Assembly (NCBI GenBank): GCA_012799115.1
Contig: JAAZLY010000106.1
Coordinates: 1 to 21,609, forward strand
DNA from: Bacillota bacterium
GTDB taxonomy: Bacteria > Bacillota > Limnochordia > Darwinibacteriales > Darwinibacteriaceae
Direction: 5' to 3'
Length of the DNA stretch: 21,609 nt
Shown: positions 8,001 through 16,058 of the stretch, in pieces
Position numbering within the stretch: position 1 is the stretch's first letter
Layout: each line of letters starts with the position of its first letter
Position numbers and translations under genes: made by a program
Notes under the pieces: model-generated
Seen by the model: only the letters and a program-made list of their open reading frames with translations
The model's database searches: none
What the model was told of the DNA's origin: nothing

Positions 8001-9220
8001 TGAGAACGGAAAAAGTGATGGGTTCTGGGCAAAAGAAAGAAAGCCTCGCTGCTGAGGTGCGTTCGCTATTCGTTAGTAATATTCGTGATTATGCCATGTA
8101 TATCGCCTTGGCAGTCATCTTCTTGATCTTCACCATTACAACGAAGGGCTTGTTCATCTCTTCCAGAAACCTGATCAATTTAGTGAACCAAACAGGTTAT
8201 GTGGCAGTACTTGCCATTGGTATGACTTTAATTTTGATCATTAAGCATATTGACCTGTCTATCGGGTTTGTAGCGGGATTCTTGGGGGCAGTTGCAGCCA
8301 TATTGCTCTCCAATGGCTGGAATGTGTGGTTGGTTATCCCCACCGTCTTGGCTTGCGGGGTATTAGTTGGAGTGTATCAAGGTTTTCTGGTAACGAAAAT
8401 CCAAGTTCCAGCCTTTGTCACGACATTAGCGGGCATGTTTATGTTTAGAGGACTGCTTTCGATGGTCACCGCAGGAACGGGGACAATTATCGTAAGGGAT
8501 CGAGTCTTTCTCCAGCTTTCCAATGGATACATTCCCGATCTTCCCTGGGGCGCAAACTTCGACTTTCATTTACTAACGATGCTTGTTGGAATTGGCCTGG
8601 TGGCGGCTATGATATTCTCCCAAGTCCGTCATCGCCAAAGCCTCATCCGCTATCAGTTCAAGACGAACTCGCCAACAATTTTCGCTGTTAAGCAAGTTGC
8701 GCTATCAGTCATAATCATGGTCATTACTTGGATTATGGCCTCGTATCGCGGCATTCCTTGGACAGCTGTTATTGTCACAGTTGTACTGCTTATCTATAAT
8801 TTCGTCCTGACGAAAACTCGCTTCGGTCGGCATGTTTATGCCATCGGCGGCAACGCTGAAGCGGCAGAGCTCTCTGGAATTAAGGTCAACCGCGTTACGT
8901 TCCTGGTCTTTTCCTCCATGGGCCTCATGGCTGCACTTGCTGGTATGCTCTATACCTCTCGTCTAGCTTCGGCAACTCCCACTGCGGGTTTGGGCTTCGA
9001 GCTCGACGCGATTGCATCTAGCTATATCGGCGGTGTATCTGTTGGCGGCGGTGTGGGCAGGGTGACCAATACCATCATTGGTGCGTTGGTAATCATGTCC
9101 TTGACCAACGGTATGAACTTACTCGGAGTGGATATTTCCTTCCAGTATGTCGTAAAGGGCGCCATCTTTGTTTTGGCGGTAGCCTTTGATATCACAACTC
9201 GCAAGAGAGCCAAAGCATAA
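8000..9220 (+). CDS. xylH: Sugar ABC transporter permease (XylH/GguB type)
   Basis: The protein has 406 residues with about ten hydrophobic membrane segments, the first from about residue 31. The ATG at 8000 shares its A with the TGA stop of the ATPase gene (ATGA overlap), implying coupled translation. Family landmarks are IDLSIG near 84-89, VPAFVTTLAGM at 136-146, the cytoplasmic loop IGGNAEAAELSGIKV at 282-296 that contacts the ATPase, and the glycine-rich GGVSVGGGVGR segment near the C-terminus. It forms the membrane channel, probably as a homodimer, of the first CUT2 transporter. A hairpin follows the gene, so the operon likely ends here. Confidence 0.93.
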   Translation: MRTEKVMGSGQKKESLAAEVRSLFVSNIRDYAMYIALAVIFLIFTITTKGLFISSRNLINLVNQTGYVAVLAIGMTLILIIKHIDLSIGFVAGFLGAVAAILLSNGWNVWLVIPTVLACGVLVGVYQGFLVTKIQVPAFVTTLAGMFMFRGLLSMVTAGTGTIIVRDRVFLQLSNGYIPDLPWGANFDFHLLTMLVGIGLVAAMIFSQVRHRQSLIRYQFKTNSPTIFAVKQVALSVIIMVITWIMASYRGIPWTAVIVTVVLLIYNFVLTKTRFGRHVYAIGGNAEAAELSGIKVNRVTFLVFSSMGLMAALAGMLYTSRLASATPTAGLGFELDAIASSYIGGVSVGGGVGRVTNTIIGALVIMSLTNGMNLLGVDISFQYVVKGAIFVLAVAFDITTRKRAKA

Positions 9221-9238
9221 GGAACAAACAAATACGAA

Positions 9239-9269
9239 GGCACCAACCATTCTATGGCTGGTGTCTTTT
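9239..9269 (+). terminator. Probable terminator of the first transporter operon
   Basis: Arms at 9239-9249 and 9255-9265 pair over 11 positions with one G-T wobble and one mismatch around a 5-nt loop, followed by only four T. It may be leaky. The rest of the gap up to 9393 holds no promoter I can defend. Confidence 0.6.
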
Positions 9270-9393
9270 GCTTTGGGTTACCGGACAATTCTGGAAGGAT
9301 TCCCCATATTGGAGGTCGAAGATAACATTCGATCAACTTGCGGATAACATACTTGATTGCTTTAGCGACTACGATATTTGAAGGGGGAGTTCG

Positions 9394-10572
9394 ATGCATT
9401 TTACCTATTACATGCCTACAAAGATTCTTTTTGGCCCAGGAAAACTTGGTGAACTAATTAAGGAGGATCTTCCAGGTACAAAAGCCCTAATCGTCATTTC
9501 CGCTGGGAGCTCCATGCGGAAGTTTGGCTACCTCCAACGTCTACAAGGGATATTAGAGGAGAAGGGTATTGCCTACGCCGTTTTTGACAAGATACTGCCT
9601 AATCCCATCAAGACCCATGTGATGGAAGGGGCAGCACTCTGCAAAGAGGAGAATTGTGATTTTATCATCGGTCTTGGTGGAGGAAGTAGCATTGATTCTG
9701 CCAAGAGCATTGCCATCATGGCTAGAAATGAAGGAGATTACTGGGATTATGTTGGCGGTGGAACAGCTAAGGGCCAACCGATTCCCAACGCTCCGTTGCC
9801 CGTTGTGGCCATCACGACTACGGCCGGAACTGGCACGGAGGCAGATCCCTGGACCGTGATTACCAACGAGGATACCAAGGAGAAGATCGGCTTCGGTAAT
9901 CAGTACACGTTTCCTGCCCTTTCAGTGGTGGATCCTGAGCTAATGCTCTCTGTTCCGCCTAAACTTACAGCCTATCAAGGTTTCGATGCGTTGTTCCACT
10001 CCCTTGAAGGCTATATTGCCAATGTCGCGACTCCCATTAGCGATATGTATGCCTTACGCTCCATTGAGCTTGTTAACAAGTACTTACCGGAGTGTGTGAC
10101 TAATGGGGGGAACCTAGAGGCACGTACCAATGTTGCTCTGGCGAATACGTTTGCTGGTTTTGTCCAGACGGAATCAAGTTGCACATCGGAACACTCCATG
10201 GAACACGCGTTAAGTGCCTTTTACCCTGAGCTTCCCCATGGGGCCGGTTTGATCTTGTTGTCTGAGGCGTATTTCTCCTTCTTCGGTACGAAGATACCAG
10301 AACGTTTCACGGGGCTCGCCAAAGCCATGGGTGTTGATGTGGAGTCTGTTCCAAAAGAGCAGCACCCCCAAGCCTTCTTGGGAGCTTTACAGACATTGAA
10401 GGAAAAGTGCGGCGTGGCGGATTTGAAGATGTCGGATTGGGGCATCCAATCTGGGGATATTCCGAAGCTTGCGGTCAATGCCCGGGAGACCATGGGTGGA
10501 CTGTTTGAAATGGATAGGTACACTCTCTCTTTAGATGAGACAATCGAAATCATGGAAAGAGCCTATCGCTAG
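9394..10572 (+). CDS. Iron-containing alcohol dehydrogenase (group III Fe-ADH)
   Basis: The protein has 392 residues; the ATG at 9394 follows GGGGGAG (9383-9389). The N-terminal half is a dinucleotide-binding domain with GGGSSIDSAK (95-104) and TTTAGTGTEA (141-150). The C-terminal half carries the metal ligands at the positions known from FucO: D198 and H202 (GFDALFHSLEGY), H267 (EHSMEH) and H282 (LPHGAG), with the conserved H271 nearby. The family interconverts aldehydes or ketones and alcohols with NAD(P)H. Between two pentose transporters and beside a ROK regulator it could dispose of reducing power (ethanol or 1,2-diol formation) or reduce a sugar-derived aldehyde such as glycolaldehyde or lactaldehyde. 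Substrate is not readable from sequence. It is probably transcribed separately from the preceding operon. Confidence 0.9.
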   Translation: MHFTYYMPTKILFGPGKLGELIKEDLPGTKALIVISAGSSMRKFGYLQRLQGILEEKGIAYAVFDKILPNPIKTHVMEGAALCKEENCDFIIGLGGGSSIDSAKSIAIMARNEGDYWDYVGGGTAKGQPIPNAPLPVVAITTTAGTGTEADPWTVITNEDTKEKIGFGNQYTFPALSVVDPELMLSVPPKLTAYQGFDALFHSLEGYIANVATPISDMYALRSIELVNKYLPECVTNGGNLEARTNVALANTFAGFVQTESSCTSEHSMEHALSAFYPELPHGAGLILLSEAYFSFFGTKIPERFTGLAKAMGVDVESVPKEQHPQAFLGALQTLKEKCGVADLKMSDWGIQSGDIPKLAVNARETMGGLFEMDRYTLSLDETIEIMERAYR

Positions 10573-10659
10573 CGTATACTTCCCCGGCAAACTTCCTCTT
10601 TACATCCCGTTCATTAAGTTTGGAAATAATTCGGAAATGGGAAGGGAATTGGGGGAGTT

Positions 10660-10680
10660 TGTCAAATAGTTAATTTGACA
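10660..10680. promoter_or_regulatory. Palindromic operator on the ROK regulator's own promoter
   Basis: TGTCAAAT and ATTTGACA form a perfect 8-bp inverted repeat with a 5-nt spacer. The right arm ends in the TTGACA -35 box, so an occupied site would exclude RNA polymerase. Autoregulation by the ROK protein encoded downstream is the simplest reading. Confidence 0.65.
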
Positions 10681-10704
10681 CTCGAAATAATACAGCTGCA
10701 TAGT
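10675..10704 (+). promoter_or_regulatory. Promoter of the ROK regulator gene
   Basis: Consensus TTGACA (10675-10680), an 18-bp spacer and CATAGT (10699-10704, 4 of 6 to TATAAT) place the start near 10711, about 33 nt before the GTG start codon. Confidence 0.6.
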
Positions 10705-10743
10705 TGGCCTAGGCAGCTACTGGGAAAGATAGGAGTCTGCTGC

Positions 10744-11985
10744 GTGACAAAGACGAGCAAGTTTGACAGTGCATATCTCAGACGGGTGAACTGTGTGAGG
10801 ACATTTTGCACGATTCGTGAACATGGTCGAATCTCCCGTTCCGAGTTAGCGGATATTACGGGGTTAAGTCGAGCTACCGTATCAGAGACAGTCAGAGAAC
10901 TGCTGGATAGGGAGTTTATCTGGGAAGTGGGATCAGACAGTATATCAAGGGGGCGACCACCCGTTCAACTGGAGGTAAATCCCCTTCGGTTTTACCTTGT
11001 TGCTGTGGAGATTGATGTGAGTTGGGTCGCTGTATCGATTACGACCCTTGTGGGCGAGGTTCTGGTCCAGAGCCGGGTGGAGTTTTGTACAACAGACTAT
11101 GATTATGTGTTGGATCTTTGTGTAAACACGATTCGCAGGCTCCTTGAAGAACAAGGTATTGAGAGAGAAGATGTGCTGGGAATTGGCGTAGCCGTTCCAG
11201 GTCAAGTCGACTTGAACCGCAGGGTGGTGACCTTTGCACCCAATCTACGGTGGCGTGATGTTGCCCTTGCTGAAGGTTTGGAACGAAACCTAGATCTACC
11301 TGTCTTGGTCTCCAACGAGGCCATGCTTGCAGCCATGGCAGAGAAATGGTTTGGGCTGGGTAAAGACGCTCGGGTACTTGTCTTCGTTTCCGTCAAAGGA
11401 GGATTAGGGTGCGGAATTGTAAATGATCGAACACTACTCCTTGGCGTGAGCGGCAGTGCTGGTGAGCTAGGGCATATGTCGATTGATCCTAAGGGTCCAG
11501 TCTGCTCGTGTGGTAGTCGTGGTTGCTGGGAAGTCTACAGTGATGAACAGGCGATTCTGTTCCGTGCAACCGAGGCCTTGAGACGTTCCAAAGACTCATT
11601 TCTTGCCCACACATCTCTAGCGGAGAATGGCCGCTTAACAGTGGAGGATATTGTCCAGGCTGCCAACCAGGGAGATGCGACTGCAAAGGACATTCTCAGG
11701 GAAACGGGTTGGTATTTGGGAATTGGTATTGCCAATATTGTCAACGGATTGAACCCCGATATGGTCATTCTGGGTGGACAGGTGGCCTCATCTGATGTAG
11801 TGCTCGAGGAGATACGAAGGGTAGTCAAGGAGCGTAGTCTGCAAATCCCATCGGAGAAGGTGTGTCTAGCTCCAACGCATCTTGGTGATGAGGTTGCGCT
11901 GATGGGTTGTATAGCTTTGCTCTTAGATACGCTTTTGGAGCAACCTGATGGCAGGTTGAATGCAGATACTATTACATTGAACTAA
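10744..11985 (+). CDS. xylR: ROK-family transcriptional regulator, XylR/NagC type
   Basis: The protein has 413 residues. The GTG at 10744 is chosen because AGGAG (10731-10735) lies 8 nt upstream. The frame is open back to a TTG at 10675, but that codon is part of the -35 box. A winged helix-turn-helix occupies about 20-60 (HGRISRSELADITGLSRATVSETVRELL), with the wing RGRPP at 69-73. The ROK sugar-kinase-like fold follows: GIGVAVPGQVD (146-156), GELGHM (240-245) and the zinc motif CSCGSRGCWE (C254, C256, C261 with H244). The kinase catalytic Asp position reads SNEA (N191-E192), as in regulators that bind but do not phosphorylate sugar. It probably represses pentose genes until xylose or a related sugar binds. 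It sits directly upstream of the second transporter and xylAB. Confidence 0.92.
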   Translation: MTKTSKFDSAYLRRVNCVRTFCTIREHGRISRSELADITGLSRATVSETVRELLDREFIWEVGSDSISRGRPPVQLEVNPLRFYLVAVEIDVSWVAVSITTLVGEVLVQSRVEFCTTDYDYVLDLCVNTIRRLLEEQGIEREDVLGIGVAVPGQVDLNRRVVTFAPNLRWRDVALAEGLERNLDLPVLVSNEAMLAAMAEKWFGLGKDARVLVFVSVKGGLGCGIVNDRTLLLGVSGSAGELGHMSIDPKGPVCSCGSRGCWEVYSDEQAILFRATEALRRSKDSFLAHTSLAENGRLTVEDIVQAANQGDATAKDILRETGWYLGIGIANIVNGLNPDMVILGGQVASSDVVLEEIRRVVKERSLQIPSEKVCLAPTHLGDEVALMGCIALLLDTLLEQPDGRLNADTITLN

Positions 11986-12101
11986 TCTGGGATAAGGGGA
12001 AAGGGGGCGGTGCTCAAAGTTTGTCTTGGTCGCTTTAGGTAGTTGGGATGTTTTGTAGTTAGGGTTTATCGTTTCATGCTCGATGTGTAGTGTACCGATT
12101 A

Positions 12102-12118
12102 CAAATATTCGATATTTG
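12102..12118. promoter_or_regulatory. Palindrome in the leader of the ChvE-type operon
   Basis: CAAATAT-TCG-ATATTTG is a perfect inverted repeat ending 18 bp before the ATG of the binding-protein gene. It shares CAAAT...ATTTG outer bases with the ROK-promoter palindrome, but spacing differs by 2 bp. Operator function is inferred. The gap 11986-12136 shows no clear terminator or consensus promoter. Confidence 0.45.
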
Positions 12119-12136
12119 GAAGGGGTTAACAAAGAC

Positions 12137-13183
12137 ATGAAGAGAATTCTACTGGTTGTTTTATTAGTGACTGTTCTAGCATTTGGATCCGCAGCTTCGG
12201 CGGCCGTAAGAGTTGGCGTCGCTATGCCAACCCAAAGTCTCCAGCGCTGGAACCAAGATGGAGCCAACATGAAAGCGATGCTTGAAGAAGCTGGTTATGT
12301 TGTGGACCTCCAATATGCGAACAACGATGTAGCGCTTCAGGTATCCCAGATTGAGAACATGATTCTTAATGGAGCCAACATCCTTGTTATTGCTTCTATC
12401 GATGGTTCTTCCTTAGGTACTGTTCTGGCAGTAGCTAAAGACGAAGGCATACCTGTCATTGCTTATGACCGTCTCATCATGGAAACCGATGCTGTTTCCT
12501 ATTATGCAACCTTCGACAACTACATGGTTGGTACCATCCAAGGTGAATATCTTGTAGAGAAACTAGAACTAGCTACACGCACAGACCCAGTAAATATCGA
12601 GATCACTGGTGGATCTGCAGACGATAACAACGCCCGCTATTTCTATCAAGGTGCCTACGACGCCATTGCTCCTTATATCGAGAGCGGCATCGTTAGAGTT
12701 CCATCTGGCCAGATTGCTTTTGAATCTGTGGCAACCATGGCTTGGTCCTCCGAAAGAGCCCAGGCTCGTATGGATAACCTGATTGCAGCCAATTACTCCG
12801 ACGGAACCAAACTTGATGCAGTACTTTGCTCCAACGACTCCACAGCCCTAGGTGTAACCAACTCCTTGGTTAACGCAGGGTTCGAAGAGTTCCCGATTAT
12901 TACTGGTCAAGACTGTGACGTTGCCAACATGAAGAACATTCTCGCTGGCCGTCAATCGATGTCCATCTTTAAGGATACCCGTACCCTAGCGGCCAACGTT
13001 GTCGCCATGGTGCAGGCCATCCTGAGCGGCGAAGAACCACCTATCAATGACACAGAGACCTATGACAATGGCGTGAAAGTAGTCCCAACCTACCTCAGCG
13101 CACCAGTCTTTGCTGATATCAACAACTACTATGAGCTACTGATTGAAAGTGGCTACTATACTGCTGAGCAACTAGGCCTCTAG
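12137..13183 (+). CDS. chvE: ChvE-type multiple-sugar periplasmic binding protein
   Basis: The protein has 348 residues. The ATG at 12137 begins a clean signal peptide (MKRILLVVLL to SAASA, cut near 22, no lipobox); the frame is open to 12083 but would add 18 residues before that leader. Similarity to Agrobacterium ChvE as I remember it is extensive: VGVAMPT with W38, LQYANND, SQIENM, LVIASIDG (83-90), AYDRLI (109-114), SYYATFDN, a DDNNA segment (161-165), GQD (256-258), SIFKDTR and YDNGVKVVP near the end. ChvE binds D-xylose, L-arabinose, D-glucose and D-galactose. With xylA and xylB downstream, D-xylose is the likely physiological cargo here. It is the first gene of a five-gene run. Confidence 0.92.
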   Translation: MKRILLVVLLVTVLAFGSAASAAVRVGVAMPTQSLQRWNQDGANMKAMLEEAGYVVDLQYANNDVALQVSQIENMILNGANILVIASIDGSSLGTVLAVAKDEGIPVIAYDRLIMETDAVSYYATFDNYMVGTIQGEYLVEKLELATRTDPVNIEITGGSADDNNARYFYQGAYDAIAPYIESGIVRVPSGQIAFESVATMAWSSERAQARMDNLIAANYSDGTKLDAVLCSNDSTALGVTNSLVNAGFEEFPIITGQDCDVANMKNILAGRQSMSIFKDTRTLAANVVAMVQAILSGEEPPINDTETYDNGVKVVPTYLSAPVFADINNYYELLIESGYYTAEQLGL

Positions 13184-13200
13184 AATGTAACCGTTGAACA

Positions 13201-13225
13201 GGCGGGTGGGATCATCCCATCCGCC
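13201..13225 (+). other. Intercistronic stem-loop after the ChvE-type gene
   Basis: Arms 13201-13211 and 13215-13225 form an 11-bp GC-rich stem (one G-T pair) with a TCA loop and no T-run. It occupies the same place as the hairpin at 6403 in the other transporter operon, between binding protein and ATPase. A role in making more binding protein than ATPase is inferred. Confidence 0.65.
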
Positions 13226-13250
13226 CCTTGGAAGTAGGAGGATGAGACGT

Positions 13251-14798
13251 GTGACGAAGAAACTACTAGAGATGCGTTCCATCACGAAGGAGTTTCCTGG
13301 TGTTAAGGCCTTGGATAACGTCAATATTACCGTCAACGAAGGGGAAATCCATGCTGTAGTGGGAGAAAACGGCGCAGGAAAATCCACGTTGATGAATGTC
13401 TTAAGTGGTGTCTATCCTTATGGTTCCTATTCTGGGGATGTTTTCTTTGATGGCCAACTTTGTCGTCACCAAGGAATTAAGGACTCGGAGCGCCTAGGCA
13501 TCGTCATTATTCACCAAGAGTTGGCTTTGGTGCCCTACTTGTCCATTGGTGAAAATATGTTTCTTGGCAATGAACAACAAAGACGAGGGCGCATTGATTG
13601 GCACAAGACACACCAAAAGGCCGAAGAGTATATGCGCATTGTAGGTCTCCAGGAGAATCCTCATACGCTTGTAAAGGATATCAGCGTAGGAAAACAGCAG
13701 TTAATTGAGATCGCAAAAGCCCTGGCGAAGAATGTTCGCCTCTTAATTCTGGATGAGCCAACATCAAGTTTAAACGAGAGTGATTCTAAGAACGTGTTGG
13801 ATTTGCTACTTCGACTCCAGGAGCAAGGTGTTACTTCTATTATTATTTCTCATAAATTAAACGAGATCTCGTATTGCGCTGATCGCATTACTATCTTGCG
13901 TGACGGTTCTACCGTGGAGACCCTAGACAATCAGTCCGCGGAAATCCCTGAGGAACGTATTGTGAAAGGGATGGTTGGTCGGGAGATGACAGAGCGTTAT
14001 CCGACCCGCTCAAGGAAAGTCCAAGATGAGATAGCCCTAGAGGTCAAGGATTTCACTGTCTACCATGAGCTGTTTCCCGATCGGAAAGTTGTGGACAATG
14101 TATCCTTAAAGCTGCATAAGGGTGAAGTCGTAGGGATTTATGGTCTTATTGGTGCTGGCCGGAGCGAACTGGCTCTATCCATCTTCGGTCAGGCCTATGG
14201 TACGAAGGCCTCCGGCAAGATCTACAAGGACGGGGTCCTCCTTGAACTCAATTCTGTACCCGATGCGATTCGAGCGAACATTGCTTACGTGACCGAAGAC
14301 CGCAAGGGAAGCGGCTTGATTTTGAGCAACTCTATCGTGCACAATATTACCCTACCCCGCATGGATTTCGTGTCGCAAGGCATGCGAATCGACAAGGATC
14401 TAGAACGGAAGACAGCGGATCATTACCGAGAATCCCTCGATATAAAAACGCCGAGTGTAGGACAGTTAGTAGAAAACCTATCAGGTGGTAATCAGCAAAA
14501 AGTACTCCTTGGAAAATGGATCTTCTCTCAACCAGATGTATTGCTCCTTGATGAACCGACTCGTGGTGTTGATGTGGGTGCCAAATATGAGATCTACCAG
14601 ATTATCAATGAGCTTGTGGAAGAAGGCAAGTCAGCTCTCTTTATTTCCTCAGAGTTGACAGAGATTCTTGGCATGTGCGATCGTATCTATGTGATGAACC
14701 AAGGGAGAATCATCGGCGAGTTCTTGGCCGAAGAGGCGACGCAGGAGATCATCATGAATCGCATCATGCAAGATAGCAAAGGAGAGATCGGGGCATGA
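13251..14798 (+). CDS. gguA: Sugar ABC transporter ATP-binding protein with two ABC domains (GguA/XylG type)
   Basis: The protein has 515 residues from the GTG at 13251, 9 nt after AGGAGG (13236-13241). The frame is open back to 13194, but that would start upstream of the intercistronic hairpin, and the ATG at 13242 touches the ribosome site. The first ABC domain has Walker A GENGAGKST (38-46), signature ISVGKQQ, Walker B LLILDEPTSSL and SHK. The second has degenerate GLIGAGRSEL, intact LSGGNQQK, LLLDEPTRGVD and SSE replacing the H-loop. It is a clear paralogue of the ATPase at 6459 (same MTK start and LEMRxITKEFPGVKALD opening), so the two importers share ancestry. It energises uptake with the ChvE-type receptor and the permease encoded next. 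Confidence 0.94.
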   Translation: MTKKLLEMRSITKEFPGVKALDNVNITVNEGEIHAVVGENGAGKSTLMNVLSGVYPYGSYSGDVFFDGQLCRHQGIKDSERLGIVIIHQELALVPYLSIGENMFLGNEQQRRGRIDWHKTHQKAEEYMRIVGLQENPHTLVKDISVGKQQLIEIAKALAKNVRLLILDEPTSSLNESDSKNVLDLLLRLQEQGVTSIIISHKLNEISYCADRITILRDGSTVETLDNQSAEIPEERIVKGMVGREMTERYPTRSRKVQDEIALEVKDFTVYHELFPDRKVVDNVSLKLHKGEVVGIYGLIGAGRSELALSIFGQAYGTKASGKIYKDGVLLELNSVPDAIRANIAYVTEDRKGSGLILSNSIVHNITLPRMDFVSQGMRIDKDLERKTADHYRESLDIKTPSVGQLVENLSGGNQQKVLLGKWIFSQPDVLLLDEPTRGVDVGAKYEIYQIINELVEEGKSALFISSELTEILGMCDRIYVMNQGRIIGEFLAEEATQEIIMNRIMQDSKGEIGA

Positions 14799-16030
14799 AT
14801 AGTATGCGAACGACATTTCGGAACAACTTGAAGCAATATATGATGCTCGTAGCCTTAGTGGCACTTGTGATTGCTTTTCAAGTCTTGACCAAAGGCGTCT
14901 TGCTCAAGCCCATGAACGTATCAAATCTGATTTTCCAGAACGCTTATGTAGTCATTTTGGCTGTTGGTATGTTGCTTTGTATCTTAACCGGTGGTAACAT
15001 CGACCTATCCGTAGGATCTGTGGTGGCCCTTGTTGGCGCCTGTGCAGGAACCTTCATCATCACCTGGGGATGGAACCCACACCTTTCTATTCTGCTGTGT
15101 CTGGGTATAGGTATATTGATTGGCATGTGGCAAGGTTTTTGGATAGCCTATATGCGCATTCCAGCCTTTATCGTGACACTTTCTGGTATGTTGGTGTTCC
15201 GTGGATTGACGCTCATTGTGCTAAATGGTTTGACTCTAGCACCGTTCCCACCAGCTTACCTTGGTTACTCGACGGGCTATGTGCTTGACCTATTTCCGTC
15301 TCTCGAACTTTTTGGGGTTCGTAACACGACGTCACTTCTAGTGGGTATCCTGATAGCCATCATCTACTGCGTGACGCAGGTTGTGGGTTATCTGGGACGC
15401 AAGAATAAGGGATATGTGGTGGAAGGAGTCTGGGCTCTCATCGTCAAAATGGCAGTGATCTCTCCTGCCGTAATCTGGCTCTTCTACATCCTGGCTTCAT
15501 ATCGGGGTATTCCTATGGTCCTAATTATTGTGGGGATTGTCTTGCTGGCCTACAGTTACTTTACAAGCCACACAGTAATGGGGCGCCATCTTTATGCTTT
15601 GGGTGGCAATGAGAAAGCAGCGAGGCTCTCTGGTGTTAAGACAAAACGTCTGCTCTTCTTGGCCTATGTGAACATGGCCTTTCTGGCAGCGGTAGCAGGA
15701 ATTGTCTTTGCAGCCCGGTTAAACTCCGCTTCGCCCCAAGCCGGCCAATCCTTCGAGTTAGATGCCATTGGTTCTTGTTTCCTTGGTGGAGCCAGTGCCT
15801 ACGGTGGCGTTGGGACAGTGGGAGGAACCCTGATTGGCGCACTATTTATGGGTGTTTTGAATAATGGCATGTCCATTATGGGCATTAGCTCTAATGTGCA
15901 ACAGGTGGTCAAAGGTTTAGTTCTCCTTGTTGCCGTAGCCGCTGATGCTATTAGTAAGAACAAGTTGCCTTTCAATATTCCACGCTTCGGTAAGAGAGGT
16001 GTGGAGAGTCAGGCATCTGTAGAATCCTAA
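14795..16030 (+). CDS. gguB: Sugar ABC transporter permease (GguB/XylH type)
   Basis: The protein has 411 residues with about ten membrane segments. The ATG at 14795 overlaps the ATPase stop by 4 bp (ATGA), so translation is coupled. Landmarks are GGNIDLSVGS (66-75), RIPAFIVTLSGM (121-132), the ATPase-contact loop ALGGNEKAARLSGV (268-281), and a glycine-rich segment GGASAYGGVGTVGG toward the C-terminus. It is the channel subunit of the second CUT2 importer. Twenty-eight bases separate it from xylA, which fits a single transcript from receptor to xylulokinase. Confidence 0.93.
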   Translation: MNSMRTTFRNNLKQYMMLVALVALVIAFQVLTKGVLLKPMNVSNLIFQNAYVVILAVGMLLCILTGGNIDLSVGSVVALVGACAGTFIITWGWNPHLSILLCLGIGILIGMWQGFWIAYMRIPAFIVTLSGMLVFRGLTLIVLNGLTLAPFPPAYLGYSTGYVLDLFPSLELFGVRNTTSLLVGILIAIIYCVTQVVGYLGRKNKGYVVEGVWALIVKMAVISPAVIWLFYILASYRGIPMVLIIVGIVLLAYSYFTSHTVMGRHLYALGGNEKAARLSGVKTKRLLFLAYVNMAFLAAVAGIVFAARLNSASPQAGQSFELDAIGSCFLGGASAYGGVGTVGGTLIGALFMGVLNNGMSIMGISSNVQQVVKGLVLLVAVAADAISKNKLPFNIPRFGKRGVESQASVES

Positions 16031-16058
16031 TCAAACAAATAGGACAGGAGGTTTCATC

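Noticed and set aside
9276..9294. Second copy of the TAACCGG palindrome before the alcohol dehydrogenase gene
   Set aside because: Only one half (TTACCGGACA) resembles it; the other arm matches at 4 of 7 positions.
9300..9393. Sigma-A promoter for the alcohol dehydrogenase gene
   Set aside because: Several half-matching hexamers exist but no pair has acceptable spacing with at least four matches in both boxes.
9022..9399. Minus-strand open frame of 125 codons across the end of the first permease
   Set aside because: It is mostly the complement of the permease coding region, has no recognisable domain, and crosses the terminator hairpin.
10675..10743. TTG start for the ROK regulator at 10675
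   Set aside because: It is part of the -35 box and palindrome; the GTG at 10744 has a well-placed AGGAG.
12091..12103. Catabolite-response box TGTA-CCGAT-TACA before the ChvE-type gene
   Set aside because: It is one base shorter than the consensus across the central region, so spacing is wrong; chance in an AT-rich leader is likely.
11923..12270. Minus-strand open frame of 115 codons over the gap between the ROK and ChvE-type genes
   Set aside because: It overlaps coding ends on both sides, shows low-complexity shadow-like composition and matches no family I recognise.
13194..13250. Longer N-terminus for the second ATPase
   Set aside because: The codons at 13194-13225 span the intercistronic hairpin, and the paralogue at 6459 starts at the position equivalent to the GTG at 13251.
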